DNA of 64,000 bases from Azolla caroliniana (taxonomy: Eukaryota > Polypodiophyta): positions 19,778,001-19,842,000 of the forward strand of contig JBHGNT010000012.1 of assembly GCA_043228905.1 (NCBI GenBank), written 5' to 3'. The position numbers and the translations under genes were made by a program. A model generated the notes under the pieces. It was not told the origin of the DNA. It saw only the letters and a list, made by a program, of their open reading frames with translations, and searched no databases. Positions 45,480 through 57,023 of the stretch are shown piece after piece; the first letter of the stretch is position 1, and each line of letters starts with the position of its first letter.

Positions 45480-46174
45480 CATAGATTGACATATTCGCAT
45501 TCGTCGGGTTTCCCATTCGAATGCAAATGAATACGAATACGAATGGGTGGTCAAGTATTCGTTTAACTAAAAAAAAAAAAACTTTGTCTTTTTCAATTTC
45601 CTAGGATAAAAAAAAGGAACTTGACAATAAATAGGGATAATAAAAGAGGGACTTGGGGATTTGACACTACTAAAATTTTATAATAAATGTATAACTTATA
45701 AGTTATAAGTATGTATTCGTTTTATTTTTAATAAATAAATAAAATAAAATAAAGGCTCATTAATTTCTCACTTTTTATTCCCTCAAAATTTATGGATATT
45801 TTTATTTTGACATTAAAAATTGTACTTCAAACTAATCATATCTTTAGAGTTCATACTAATCATATTTGTAAGTATAACTAAATTTTTATAATAAATGTAT
45901 AACTTATAAATTATAAGTATTCGTTTTTTAAAAATAAATAAATAAATTGATTAATTAAAATAAGTTTCATAAACTCTCTTGACACTATAATCTATTAATG
46001 AATAATTGTTCTTTTCTTGGTGAAATAAATTTATTTAAATAAATAAATAAATATTATATATATTTTTGCAAAACGAATGGGTTTTTAATATTCTTGGGGT
46101 CATTTCGTATTCTCGAATATTGAGAATATTGCGCATGGAGAATATCACGAATATCGCGCATGTGTCAATCTATG
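45480..46174. mobile_element. 695-bp hAT-like MITE in the RT of copia C
   Basis: The 8-bp target duplication TCCACATA is perfect (45472-45479 and 46175-46182). Inverted ends are CATAGATTGACA at the left and TGTCAATCTATG at the right, with weaker pairing inward. Near each end are ATTCG-rich direct repeats. The AT-rich interior holds two related blocks (TTATAATAAATGTATAACTT at about 45677 and 45888). It has no coding frame. Confidence 0.88.
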
Positions 46175-46571
46175 TCCACATATAGAATGATGACAATCAG
46201 ACTTCCCGAATCGCTTCTTGTGTAGAGGGAGTTGTCGGATTTCGACACTCGAAAGCCGATTAAATGAAGATATTGTGTTATCTTTGAATGCCAAGCACGT
46301 GGTGCTTGCTTAAGGCCGTAGAGAGGCTTCCTGAGTCGGCATACCTCCTCTTCTAATTCGCCTTGAAGAAAGACATTCTTGATGTCCATCTAATGGAGGT
46401 GCCGCCCTTTCGTTGCAACAAGCGCTATCATGGTCCGCATGGTTGTCATCTTTGCCACTAGGGGAAAGGTCTCTTCATAGTCGAATCCATCTGTTTTTGT
46501 GTATCCTTTTGCTACGAGTCGAGCTTTGTAGTGGTTAACGGAACCGTTGGCATGATACTTCACTTTGTATA

Positions 46572-47110
46572 TAACAATCGACAATGGTTCGGTTCGGTTT
46601 GAGAGTGTCCAAACCGAACCGTTTAAATTTTTTGAAACTTGAATCGAACCGAAGCACGAAGCACGAAACCATTAAACCGAACCATTAAACAATTTTCAAA
46701 CCGTTAAACCGTAAAAACCAAGGTTTCGTGGTTTGGTTTCGATTTTCAACATAGGTCAAATTTTTAATTTTTTAAAATTTATAATATTTCTTTTTTTAAA
46801 ATTTTTAAAATTTTAAAGATGTTCCTAAAATGTGAGAATAAGGTCTAAAAATGAAAAGATTGTTTAAAAATAATTTTTTAAATTTTTTAGAATTTTTTAA
46901 AATTCTTTTAAAAATAAAGATAAAAAATAAAAAATCGTTAAACCATTTAAACCGTGTGTTTTGACTATTGAAATCGAACTAAAACCGAACCAAACCGTTA
47001 ATAAAAACCTAAACCTGAACCGAACTGAACCAGATCGTTGAAACTGTTAAGCCGTTAAACCGCGGTTTAGCGGTTCGGTTCGGTTCAAACCGAACCGTTG
47101 CCGATTATTA
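46572..47110. mobile_element. MITE copy 2, hAT-like, same family as 6932-7388
   Basis: The 8-bp target duplication TTTGTATA is perfect (46564-46571 and 47111-47118). Ends are TAACAATCGACAATGG and the complement of TAATAATCGGCAACGG. Inner CCGAACCGTT repeats and the block AGGTCTAAAAATGAAAAGAT are shared with copy 1. It interrupts RWIYK|VKY of copia C. Confidence 0.9.
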
Positions 47111-47874
47111 TTTGTATATCCATCTGCAACCGATTGCCTTCTTGTGCGGTGAGTGGGGGACGAAATCCCATGTCTTGTTTTTGCATAGTGCCTGCATCTC
47201 CTCGTTCATTGCTTCGACCCATCGTGGATCTTTTGTTGCCTCGTAAATAGTTTTCGGCTCACGAACTATCGCCACCTTCATCATAAAGGCATAGTATACA
47301 CCATATAAGTCATTGTAGACGAATCGGCTAACTGGATTTTTCTCATGGGTGGAGCGACGGAGTTTCTCATTTGCCGATGTGAGTGCTTTCTTAACTCTGG
47401 GTGACCTCATAAGAGGCACAACAAAGCAACCGAACTCACTGTCGAGTGAGTAAGTTGATTCGTTGCCATCAAATTGATCGTGTTCATATTCCGGCATTTT
47501 GGCCTTGCCTTTGTCCATCTTTGGACTTGGCCAAGACGTGCTTTGGTCGCTCGGGGGCTCTTGTGGCCAACTGAGCCTTGTCGTAATTGGACTTTCTTCG
47601 AACATATGCCTCAGTTGATCCTCATCTTTTGTGTTGTCAAGGTCATTCGTAAATTGTTCGGAAGGACTCGGCTCGGGTTCATACCATGATGCCAAATCGT
47701 CAAAGATGACGTCTCGACTTACACGAACCTTCAGAGTTGAGAGGTTATAGCACTTGTACCCCTTTTGCTCCAATGAGTTGAGAGGTTATAGCACTTGTAC
47801 CCCTTTTACAAGGATACATTTCTCCGACTTAGGATCGAGCTTCTGTCGCTTTTTTGTATGTGCACATATGCAAG

Positions 47875-48307
47875 TGTTGAGCAAACAAGCTCAACTGGAT
47901 CCGGATCGGAGAACCGGATAGGTGGCCGGATCGGTATCCGACACCTAGAGCCGGACCAGAGAACCGGATCGTACTTCGAAATAGTGAGAACCGATAGGCC
48001 GTTGGAGCGTAGGGTCCAAGCCTAGTACGTTGGCATATTCCCTGGAGTTAGTGAAGTCGCTCATATGAGCATTGAAGTACTTGTTAGTACTTCTGTCAGT
48101 CCTTTTAAGGACTTGTATAAAAAGTGTTCTGTAGGACATTTGTATGTACACTCTGTTATTATTTGGAATTGAGTTTATGCTATACCGCTCTCTCTATCTC
48201 TCCCGTGTACTATGTATTCTTAAGCTTCCATCAAAACTTCATTTTTGTTTTCCTATTATTATCCGGCTGAGTCGGTTTATCTAAGCTTCCACATATTAAC
48301 TTTTACA
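47875..48307 (+). repeat. 5' LTR of copia E with primer site
   Basis: It runs from TGTTGAGCAAACAAGCTC to ..TTTTACA, about 433 bp. ACTTGTATAAAAAGTG at about 48110 holds the probable TATA box and is shared with the copia B LTR. CCGGATCGGAGAACCGGA-type repeats lie at 47900-47970. TGGTATTAGAACATGG (48308-48323) is a tRNA-iMet-type primer site with changes. Confidence 0.8.
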
Positions 48308-48319
48308 TGGTATTAGAAC

Positions 48320-49950
48320 ATGGTATCTAAGCTTGACTTAATACATTTAGATGTACTATTAGTCTTGGTGGGAGCCGATACTTCGTCTCCTTCATCGTCA
48401 ACTATAGCTGTCACACGTGGATCTATCTCATCGAGAAGGAAAATGAGATCTTCGACTATTTCCGGAACCTGCAAAGTCTTGTCAAACGAGATACGGAGAG
48501 AAAGATCAAGTGCCTGCAGTCGGATGGTGGAAAAGAATACTTTTCTGGCCAATTCAACACTTATTTGCAACAGAAAGGAATTTAGACAGAATTCAGCTAT
48601 AGATACACACCGGAACAAAACGGTGTGGCCGAAAGAAAGAACTAGTCTATTGTGGAGGCTGCACGGGCAATGCTGGAAGAGAAGAGCATGCCCAAGTTAT
48701 ACTGGGCCGAAACGGTCTGGATGACCGTCTACATCCAAAATGGGATCGGGGAGAAGGCGTCAGCACACGAGTTGTATTTCGGGTGGAAGCCGAAATTAAG
48801 GCATGTTAGGATATTCGGTAGCATAACATATGTGCATGTGCCGGATGAGAAACGGAGGAAGTTGGACCCGAAGTCAGAGAAGTGCATTTTGGACAGCTAC
48901 TCACATGAGCAGAAGGGGTATAAGTGCTACAACTCCCGAACCAAGCAAGTACGAGTAAGCCGAGATGTCGAATTGAACGAGTCGGCATCTTGACACTCTC
49001 TACCGACTCTGACTTGATTCCGGAAGATGAGGTTAGTGAGCCCGAAATGATCTGGGTAGAAGATGAAGGTTTTGGTACTCTGGACGAGAGTCCGATCTCA
49101 TTTCTGTGGGCCAAATGAGCGATTGAGTCAGAATGACCAGTTAGCTGAAGAGCTGGCGAGTAGTGGAGACTCGGTTGTGCTCTCCCCGCGCAAGGAACCG
49201 AGGAGACGGTTCATGTGCAAAGAAAAGGGGAAGAACAAGACGTTGGAATATGACACCGGAAGAGAAGAGTCTGATCCAAGGGAATCCGACTTTGGCGATG
49301 GAGCTTTGGGAACGAGGTGCGAATCGGCCAAGAGGTCCTTGCAATCAGCGAACGCGAAGTTACACTGCTCGACCTGCGAGAAGAACCTCTTAAAAAGGTA
49401 CGAATATAATGAGTACATGGCACATCACTATTCGTACATGACGAAAGTGGTAGAGGTGTGTGAGCTGGAGAGCTATGCCGAAGCAGGAAGGGATGCGCAT
49501 TGGTGTGCCGCAATGTAGGAAGAGATGCGGGCACTTGATGCCAACGACACATGGGACCTGGTTGACCTTCCCCGACATTGCAAAATGATCAGTTGCAAGT
49601 GGGTGTACAAGGTAAAGTATAATGCTGATGGTTCGGTCAACTGGTACAAGGCCCTATTAGTGGCCGAAGGATATGCGTACACAGAATCGACTACGATGAG
49701 ACCTTCACTCTAGTACCGAAGATGACGACGGTTTGTGTGGTGCTAGTGGTTGCTGCGGAAGGGGATGACATCTTCACCAAATGGACATGAAGAATGTGTT
49801 TCTTCAAGGTGATCTTGAAGAACACATCTACATGATCCAACCCCCCGGATTTCAGTCGAAGATGAACAAGTCGGCAGTGTGTTGACTCAAGAAGTCGCTT
49901 TACGGCCTGAAGCAAGCCACCCATGCTTGGAATTCAAAGATCATGGACCG
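48320..49950 (+). pseudogene. Copia E integrase, linker and RT remnants
   Basis: Integrase: TWIYLIEKENEIFDYFRNLQ, KIKCLQSDGGKEYFSGQF, then YTPEQNGVAERKN, AARAMLEEKSMPKLYWAE and WKPKLRHVRIFGSITYVHVP. The linker at about 48990-49500 has MRALDANDTWDLVDLPRH after it. RT: CKWVYKVKYNADGSVNWYKA, VFLQGDLEEHIYM (with an apparent frameshift before it), KKSLYGLKQ. At least five stops or shifts interrupt it, for example near 48584, 48643, 48992 and 49517. Confidence 0.82.
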
Positions 49951-52380
49951 ATTGTGTAATCTCCGAAAGGAAGGAATACGACCAGAATTCTCGTGTTGAC
50001 ATACACCTCAGCAAAACAGTGTAGCTGAACGAAAGAATCGGCACATAGTAGAGGTTGCACGGGTAATAATGAATGAGAAGAACTTGCGGAAATGTATTAG
50101 GCAGAAGCGGCCAACACGGCCGTATATCTCATGAACAAGTGTACAACCTCTGGGGTACACGACATAACCCCTCATGAGAGGTTTTTTGGAAAGAAGCCGG
50201 ATTTATCTCATGTTTGGATTTTTGGCTCAATCGCCTACGTGCATATTCCCGACGAGACGCGACAAAAGCTCGACCCGAAGTAAGAGAAATGTATCCTTGT
50301 AGGGTACTCGCTCAAATAGAAGGGGTACAAATGCTACAACCCATCTACCCAAAAAGCTCGAGTAAGTCAAGATGTTGTTTTCGACAAGTCAACATCCTGG
50401 TACGATCCAGAGATGACTCCGATTTCTACTCCAATTGACCTGTAATCGGCCGAACGAGAGATAGAAGACGAATTTCGACTCAGACACATGTTCGAAGAAA
50501 GTCTGATTACGACAAGGCTTAGTGGACCACGGGAGCCCCCGGTGACCAAAGCACATCTCGGCCGAGTCCGAAACTCGACAAATGGAAGCCCAAGATGTCC
50601 AAATACGAAGATCCAATCGACAACGAGGCAACTCACTCCCTTGATAGTGAGTTCGAAGGCGTGGACATCCCGATCATCCAAACGAATGGAGCGAAGAAAT
50701 CATTAGTCTCCGTGAACGAGAAGCTACGTTGGTCCACCTGTGGAAAGAACCCTGTAAGTCGATTCGGCTACGCCATGGCGTATCATTACGCCTTCATGTT
50801 GGAGGTAGCAACTGTCCAAGAGCCGGAAAAACTTTCTAAATCCGTGAAAGACCCACGATGGGTGGACGCGATGAATGGAGAAATGCAGGCCTTGTGCAAA
50901 AACGGGATGTGGAATCTTGTTCCCCATTCACCTCATTGGAAAACAATTGGTTACAAATAGATCTATAAGGTCAAATACAATGCTGATGGCTCCGTAAATT
51001 GCTTCAAAGCACAACTCGTGCAAAAAGATACACACAAATGCATGGAGTCGGTTACGAGGAGACCTTTGCCTTGGTGGCAAAGATGATGACTCTACAACTG
51101 TAATTGCACTCGTAGCTGCGAAAGGGTGGCATCTCCACCAGATGGACGTAAAGAACGCATTCCTACAAGGAGAATTAGAAGAGGAGGTGTACATGATACA
51201 ACCACCTGGCTTCGAATTGTGTACTCATCCGAAAGCCATGTGCCGACTCAAGAAGCCGATCTACGGCCTCAAGAAAGCACCGTGTGCTTGGCATTCAAAG
51301 ATCACTTAGTATCTTCACCAAATCGAGTCTCGAATGTCGAAATCGGACAACTCCTTGTACATCCGAAATGAGCCGAACAATCTGATTGCCATTATCCTAT
51401 GCGTGGATGATCTAGTTATCAGAGGAAAGGATCTCGCCGAGATTATTAAGGTCAAATCTCTCCTATTTGGCAGATTCGAAATGAAAGACATGCACGAGCT
51501 CCATTACTTCGTTGGCATCAAAGTAATTTGAACACCAGTCGGGATATTGATCTCTCAACGGCACTACGTTCTCACCCTACTCCACAAGTTCGGAATGACC
51601 GAGTGCAAACCCATCTCTACCCCTCTCGACCGGAATCTCAAGCTCAATGTCGATTCGGGCACAACCAAGTGCGATCCAACTTAGTATCGACAACTAATCG
51701 ACAACCTGATTTATCTAACCATCAGACGAACCGACCTTAGCTATTAAGTCGGCCTACTTAGCCAATTTATGCAGAACCCACGAAATGATCATCTCGATTG
51801 CGCTAAGAGGATACTTCGGTATGTTAGTAAGACGATGGATTATGGCATCATGTATAAGTCAAATACACTTATTCGACTCAAAGGGTACATGGATGCAGAC
51901 TAGGCCGGTTATAAGGCCAATAGATGATCCACTTCCGGATTCATTTTCTTCCTCGGTAGAGGAGCGATCTCCTAAAGTAGTAAGAAGCAACCGATTGTCG
52001 CACTATCGAGCACGGAGGCTGAATACAGGGGTGCAACAGCCGCCGCGTGCGAAGCTGTTTGGCTCCAACACATCGTGAAGGACCTGGGTGTTCCCATTAC
52101 GGATCCAATTCGCCTCTTCTGCGACAACATGAGCAGTATCTACCTTGCTCGGAACCCGGTATTCCACGCGCGGACTAAACACATCGAAGTGCACTACCAC
52201 TTCATTCGCTAGCGCGATCAGGCCAACGAAATCGATCTCCAACACATCAATACAAACCTTCAAATTGCTGAGATCCTTATGAAGGCCTTAGGAGTCAACC
52301 AGCTCGGGCAATTCGTATTGGGCCTTGGTCTCGCAATCTCTACATTGCCAGTCTTGAGGGGGAGTACAGAAGGTGACATG
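49950..52380 (+). pseudogene. Copia F pol: integrase, linker, RT and RNase H remnants
   Basis: It begins inside integrase (TPQQNSVAERKNRHIVEVAR), then a linker (FEESLITTRLSGPREPP, 50490) and ALCKNGMWNLVPHSPHWKT. RT follows: HLHQMDVKNAFLQGELEEEV (51130) and VDDLVIRGKDLAEI with FEMKDMHELHYFVGIKVI (51400-51530). RNase H (TEAEYRGATAAACEAVWLQH, FHARTKHIEVHYHFI) ends near 52260. Many stops break it. Codons resemble copia C and E, so these belong to one clade. The 5' part is missing, and the junction with copia E is at about 49950. Confidence 0.82.
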
Positions 52381-52554
52381 GAAGCAACCGACCAAAGGAG
52401 TTGAAGTACGACGAACAACGAGCATGAAGCCGAAAAGCCGAACAACCAAGTTCGAAGATTTCGAAAGCCGAAAGCCGATTCATCTAAATCGAAGTATTCC
52501 GAAGACCGAACCGAAATAACTTTTCGACATACGGAAGTTGTGTTCGAAGGGGCG

Positions 52555-52727
52555 TGTTGAGAATTGAACTCAACTTCCCATAGAGAGAGTGTTCACACTA
52601 GTCCGTGGACATCATACTAGGACTTTTTTGTAATTAGTAGAAAGGGCATTTACCCTAGACTAGTTGGTATTTAAACCAACCTCTTGTAACCTAGTTACTA
52701 TTGGATGTAATATATAGTTTCTTGTTT

Positions 52728-52772
<45 letters not shown>

Positions 52773-52791
52773 CATTTCCTCTCTTGTCTCA
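52555..52791 (+). repeat. 3' LTR of copia F with CT microsatellite
   Basis: It starts TGTTGAGAATTGAACTCAAC after the purine tract GAAGGGGCG (52546-52554). The 3' end is masked by a CT run (52731-52769) and set just before the next element at 52792. The CT run may be a slippage expansion in the LTR leader. Confidence 0.6.
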
Positions 52792-53724
52792 TGTTGTCGC
52801 GTGGTGTGTGACACATGTGCCAAACGTCGGGATGTGCGTGTCACAAACGTTGACAAGCACCAGGCCTCTATCCGCTAGAGGTTATAGAGGATCGATGATG
52901 GGATTTCTGCGCCTACGGGTTGGTCCAACGGGACCACCGAGGTCTTTGACCGGGGGGAACAAATCGGGTGAGTTGTGCTTGCAAGGAGTTGTGCTTATCG
53001 TTGGGTCATCCTTTGTTGTCGAAGACGCACCCGAACCCGACTCAACGGTGTGGTGGATTGATGTGTAGGCGGCCGAAGTGATGTACTAATGTGGTTGAGA
53101 GTGAGAGAGAGAGAAAAGAAAATTGAGGAAGTTTTTAAGATAGATAAATAGATGAATTGAAATTCCAATTCCGGGTTTGAACCCTTGACTTCAATTTAGA
53201 GAAACAAGACACATTGCCAATGAGATAACTAAGATTTATTAATTATTATTGATTGCATACATTCCTTGCCTTCCCCATAGATTGATTGATTCCCCTCTTA
53301 TATAGATGCCCCCATGTATATGTGCATGTGAGGGTGTAAGACATGCATGGAATGCATGAGATGCATGATTGCTATTTGGCGCTCATGTATCACATGTGAT
53401 GCATGATGATCATGTACCTCATCCAAGCTCTTATGTATAAGCATTCACATGTAAAATGTACAATAAAACAAATAAGGAAATAACCTAGTCTAATGGTATA
53501 TCAATTGCCTCTTAACTTAGAGGCGTAAGGTTCAAAACTTTACTTGCATGTCATTGTATGCCACTAGGCCTTAAGCTTATTTTTATATTTCGTGTAATGA
53601 ACACCTAAACACACATCGCACGTGCACATTAACCATCACCCCTTTTATACATGTGCATATTGCACCTTCCCGGTTTTCCCCGTTTCACTTGACTTTCACA
53701 TCTTTGCCAAAAATCTCCACAACA
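52792..53724 (-). repeat. 3' LTR of the LARD-like element
   Basis: It is very similar to 56133-57023 and has a 39-bp stretch (about 53433-53471) that the other lacks. It holds two tRNA-like segments, at 53231-53171 on the minus strand and 53485-53547 on the plus strand. The LTR end and purine tract are duplicated: units at about 53664-53745 and 53746-53830 share CGGTTTTCCCCGTTTCACTT and CCACCCCCACCAAA. Confidence 0.85.
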
Positions 53725-53769
53725 TCCACCCCCACCAAAGCTTATTGCAACTTCTCGGTTTTCCCCGTT

Positions 53770-54875
53770 TCACTTGACTTTCACACCGTTGCCGAAAATC
53801 TCCATGACAGCCACCCCCACCAAACCACACGTCCTTTGGTATGTGCCAAGGAAAAAGTGTGAGATTTCGGCTACGGTGTGAGATTTCTCCATGTCCTCGT
53901 TGACCTCGCTCACGTTTGTGGGTTCCGCCTTACTATCTTCATTGTTGAGTTCATCGAGCTCGGGACCCTCACCTTGTCTTTTCTTGAAGATTTTTACTCT
54001 TTTCCCCGTAATGGGTATGGCTAACCTAATCCATCTAGCTCCATATACAATCCGAATCACCTTCTTTGATCCTCTTGGGGCGTAGTTGATGTGTCTTGTC
54101 GAACTAAATCCAAAAACCGGGTGCTTCTTCTAATTAGCCAATCTTTTTCTTTGAGATGAGAGATGGAAATGTTGGCAATACAACCTCCTCTGTTTAGTTG
54201 GACATCCCACCATCTTGATGCATCATTCCCTTCCTTCCCATGGGTAGTACTCACAATCACTTCTTTCCTTTCTTCTTTATAGGTAATAACCATCCATTTT
54301 ACCATAACATTGTCTTCTTCGATACCATCCTCAATGTTAATTATACTTACATCATTATAATCATCCTTTGAGTTAACTACATCTTTAATCACCAAATCAT
54401 TTATCACGGGATAACCATCATATTCAATATCATTTACCCTAAACTGATCCTTTCCACACACACTCACAACACCAACATTATCATTAGACACATCCCAAAC
54501 CATCCTAACATTTTGCAGATTATCCTCAATACTATCAACCTTAATCCTGTCCTTCCCACACATACTCACAACATCAACATCATCATGATACTCATTCAAA
54601 ATAACATTTTCTAGATTTTCCTTACTTATACCCTTGTGATCATTATGTAACCCCACATCATCATGGAAATATTTTTGTAGAACGTCCTCATCATCACAAA
54701 TCCCTATTCTATTTTCATAATGGATGTCCTCATGAATGTCACCATTTGATCTAGTGACACTCTTATAAGATCTATCCCAAAGAAAACCAAGGCAACCTAA
54801 AACACACAATTCCTCTTCGTCACTCTCACCCTCATCATTCCCCTGATCATAACCATATCCACAAAAAGTGCACAA
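53770..54875 (-). pseudogene. Acidic, Asp/Glu-rich internal protein of the LARD-like element
   Basis: A 272-codon open frame (54875-54057) is rich in Asp, Val and Asn (DDVDVVSMCGKDRIKVDSIED, with a near repeat VGVVSVCGKDQFRVNDIEYD). It ends in a basic stretch and shifts near 54060 into a second frame (54060-53770) with ITGKRVKIFKKRQGEG. No polymerase or known domain is seen. Its role is unknown. It could be a divergent gag tail or a captured gene. Confidence 0.55.
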
Positions 54876-55261
54876 CTATTTACCATCATAACCCTCATTC
54901 TTCTCATGGCACTCTCTCTCACCATCAAGAATACACTCTCCCTTACTATCATCAAGCCCTAAATCATCACCGTCATTACCTTTAAATGTAAAGTTTTTGT
55001 CCCTTCCTAACTTCTTCTCTTGTTCCTGGCTCTCATTAAAGCTATCATACTTGTCATAAAAATTTAAACCATGAGAGTCTTGATCCCAACTACACTCACC
55101 GTCACGACTTTCATCAAGTGCTTTTTCATTAGCACAACCATGAAGAGCTGGACATCGATTCCTCCTCTTGTGTTTGCAGTAATCTTTGTCATGATCATAA
55201 CCTTGTAGATCTCGAGTACTCTTTGTGAGTTTGTAATGATCTTTGTCTTAAATTGTCATAA

Positions 55262-56099
55262 CCGTGTAGATCTTGATCTTTCTCCTCAAGCCCACGTTCT
55301 TTGTCACATGTATCTTCATGATTGCATCCTTGAGTATCTTGGTCTTTCACCTTGAGCCCATGTTCTTCCTCACATGTCTCTTCACGACCACATCCTCGAG
55401 TGTCTTGGTCATTCCCCTCGAACTAATGTTCTTCATTACTTGTCTCTTTATGACCGCATCCTTCTCGATCTTCCTTCTTGAGTCCATGTTCTTCATCACA
55501 TCTCTTTTCGCGATTGTATCCTTGAGTATCTTCAGGTCCATCCACTCCATCCCACATGCTTCGTCACATGTCTCTCCTTTGTCGAGTTTGCAACGATCCT
55601 CGTAACAACCATAGGCATATCGATCTCAATCAATCCCTTTAAGACCATGATCTTTGTTACATGCCTCTTCAAGACCGCAACCATGAATATATCGATTTGT
55701 CTTGTCAAGCCCATGCTCTTCTCCACGACTGTATCCTCGAATATCTTCATCTTTCCTTACGCAGCCACATTCTTCGTTGAAAGTCTCTTCATGACAATAA
55801 TCGCGAACATCTTCATCATCTTCGTCATTGTTGAGTAAACCACGAAAAGGTTGAGGCCCGAATCTTGACGTCAAAACCGCTTCGTACCAATCCAAAACTT
55901 CTTGATATAGTCTTTCGACTTGCCTTGCCAACTTGAGATACTCCAACGCTCTATCCTTATCATCATGCAACATCATTTCGATGGCCTTCCTTACATATGG
56001 AAGCATCATGAACCTCGGACCACCTTCTATTCTTATCGACTCCTCTAACTGGTATGCTTCCAAGATCACACCCACCATTCGTGATGCCCCCATTACCAC
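55262..56099 (-). CDS. Gag-position ORF with 22-aa Cys/Glu/Gly repeats
   Basis: The frame from 56099 opens right after the presumed primer site. The first about 100 residues look helical and charged (YVRKAIEMMLHDDKDRALEYLK, RQVERLYQEVLDWYEAVL). An array of units resembling DQDTRGCGREETCEEEHGLKVK follows, about 66 bp each, continuing past the first stop at 55626 to about 55262 with stops and shifts. No CCHC knuckle is seen, but the regularly spaced Cys and His could bind metal. I do not recognise the family. Confidence 0.6.
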
Positions 56100-56132
56100 C
56101 TTGTGTTGTTCACGTCAGGTTCACCAAATAGA

Positions 56133-57023
56133 TGTTGCGTGGCGCATGACACACGTGCCAAACGTCAGGATGTGCGTGTCACAAACGCGGACAACCATCG
56201 GGCCTCTATCCGCTAGAGGTTATGGAGGATTGATGATGGGATTTCTACGCCTACGGGTCGGTCCAACCGGACCACCGAGGCCTTTGACCAGGGGAACAAA
56301 TCGGGTGAGTTGTGCTTGCAAGGAGTTGTGCTTATCCTCGGGTCGTCCTTTGTTGTCGAAGACGCACCCCGACCCGACTCAACGGTGTGGTGGAGTGATG
56401 TGTAGGCGACTGAAGTGACGCACTAATGTGGTTGAGAGTGAGAGAGAGAGAAAAGAAAATTGAGGAAGTGTTTAAGATAGATAGATAGATAGACGAATCG
56501 AAATTCCAATTCCGGGTTTGAACCCTTGACTTCAATTTAGAGAAACAAGACACATTGCCAATGAGATAACTAAGATTTATTAATTATTATTGATTGCATA
56601 CATTCCTTGCCTCCCCCATAGATTGATTAGCCCCTCTTATCTAGATGCCCCCATGCATATGTTCATGTGAGGGTGTAAGACATGCATGGAATGCATGCGA
56701 TGCATGATTGCCATTTGGCACTCATGCATCATATATGATGCATGATGATCATGTACCTCATCCAAGCTCTCATGTATATATATCTAGTTTAATGGTATGT
56801 CAATTGCTTCTTAACTTAGAGGTGTAAGGTTCAAAACTCTACTTGCACCTCATTGTATGCCACTAGGCCCTAAACTTATTTTTATATTTCGTGTAATGAA
56901 CACCTAAACACACATCGCACGTGCACATTAACCATCACCCCTTTTATACATGTGCATATTGCACCTTCTCGGTTTTCCTCGTTTCACTCGACTTTCACAC
57001 TGTTGCCGAAAATCTCCACGACA
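56133..57023 (-). repeat. 5' LTR of the LARD-like element
   Basis: It runs from TGTTGCGTGGCGC to CTCCACGACA on the + strand and is the partner of 52792-53724. It contains the same pair of tRNA-like segments (56570-56511 minus and 56783-56845 plus) and a GATA run near 56478. Confidence 0.85.

Larger units (their letters stand above)
44598..47773 (-). pseudogene. Copia C pol: linker, RT and RNase H
   Basis: 47773-47111: integrase end and acidic linker (VSRDVIFDDLASWYEPEPS), then WVEAMNEEMQALCKNKTWDF and GCRWIYK. 46563-46183: VKYHANGSVNHYKARLVAKGY, MDIKNVFLQGELEEEVCRLR, RKPLYGLKQAPRAWHSKI. 45471-44955: VDDRAIVGESLVY, KELHYFLGIEVIQTP, LIYLMITRPDLSYLVG. 44951-44598: RNase H with FHAGTKHIEVQYHFIRERV. 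If both MITEs are removed the RT runs on through IYK|VKY and LYVDD. Only a few stops remain outside the insertions (for example near 44955). Confidence 0.88.
43804..47874 (-). mobile_element. Copia C, minus strand, 5'-truncated, with two MITE insertions
   Basis: From 47874 down: integrase end, linker, reverse transcriptase, RNase H, purine tract (GAGGGGG) and 3' LTR. Two hAT-like MITEs (46572-47110 and 45480-46174) interrupt the RT and each leaves an 8-bp duplication. The upstream end is cut at 47875, where copia E starts on the opposite strand. A 42-bp direct duplication lies at 47733-47807. Confidence 0.85.
47875..49950 (+). mobile_element. Copia E, + strand, internally deleted
   Basis: A 5' LTR and primer site are followed almost at once by integrase, so gag and protease are deleted. 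It then has linker and RT up to KSLYGLKQATHAWNSKI, ending near 49950 where another copia begins. There is no 3' LTR. It lies head to head against copia C. Confidence 0.8.
52792..57023 (-). mobile_element. Non-autonomous LTR element (LARD-like) encoding acidic proteins
   Basis: Two direct LTRs of 933 and 891 bp flank a 2.4-kb interior without protease, RT or integrase. Orientation is taken as minus because the open frames run that way, the first starting 34 bp from the 56133 LTR. TTTGGTGAACCTGACGTG, a possible primer site, adjoins that LTR, and the purine-rich GGTGGGGGTGGA adjoins the other. The ends are TGTTG and CAACA or CGACA. No target duplication matches (TCTCA versus TCGTG). It would need proteins from another element to move. 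Confidence 0.75.

Noticed and set aside
55273-55605. Plus-strand hydrophobic 110-codon frame (MIFLLKPTFFVTCIF...)
   Set aside because: It is the antisense of the 66-bp repeat array. The minus strand carries the regular Cys/Glu protein repeat.
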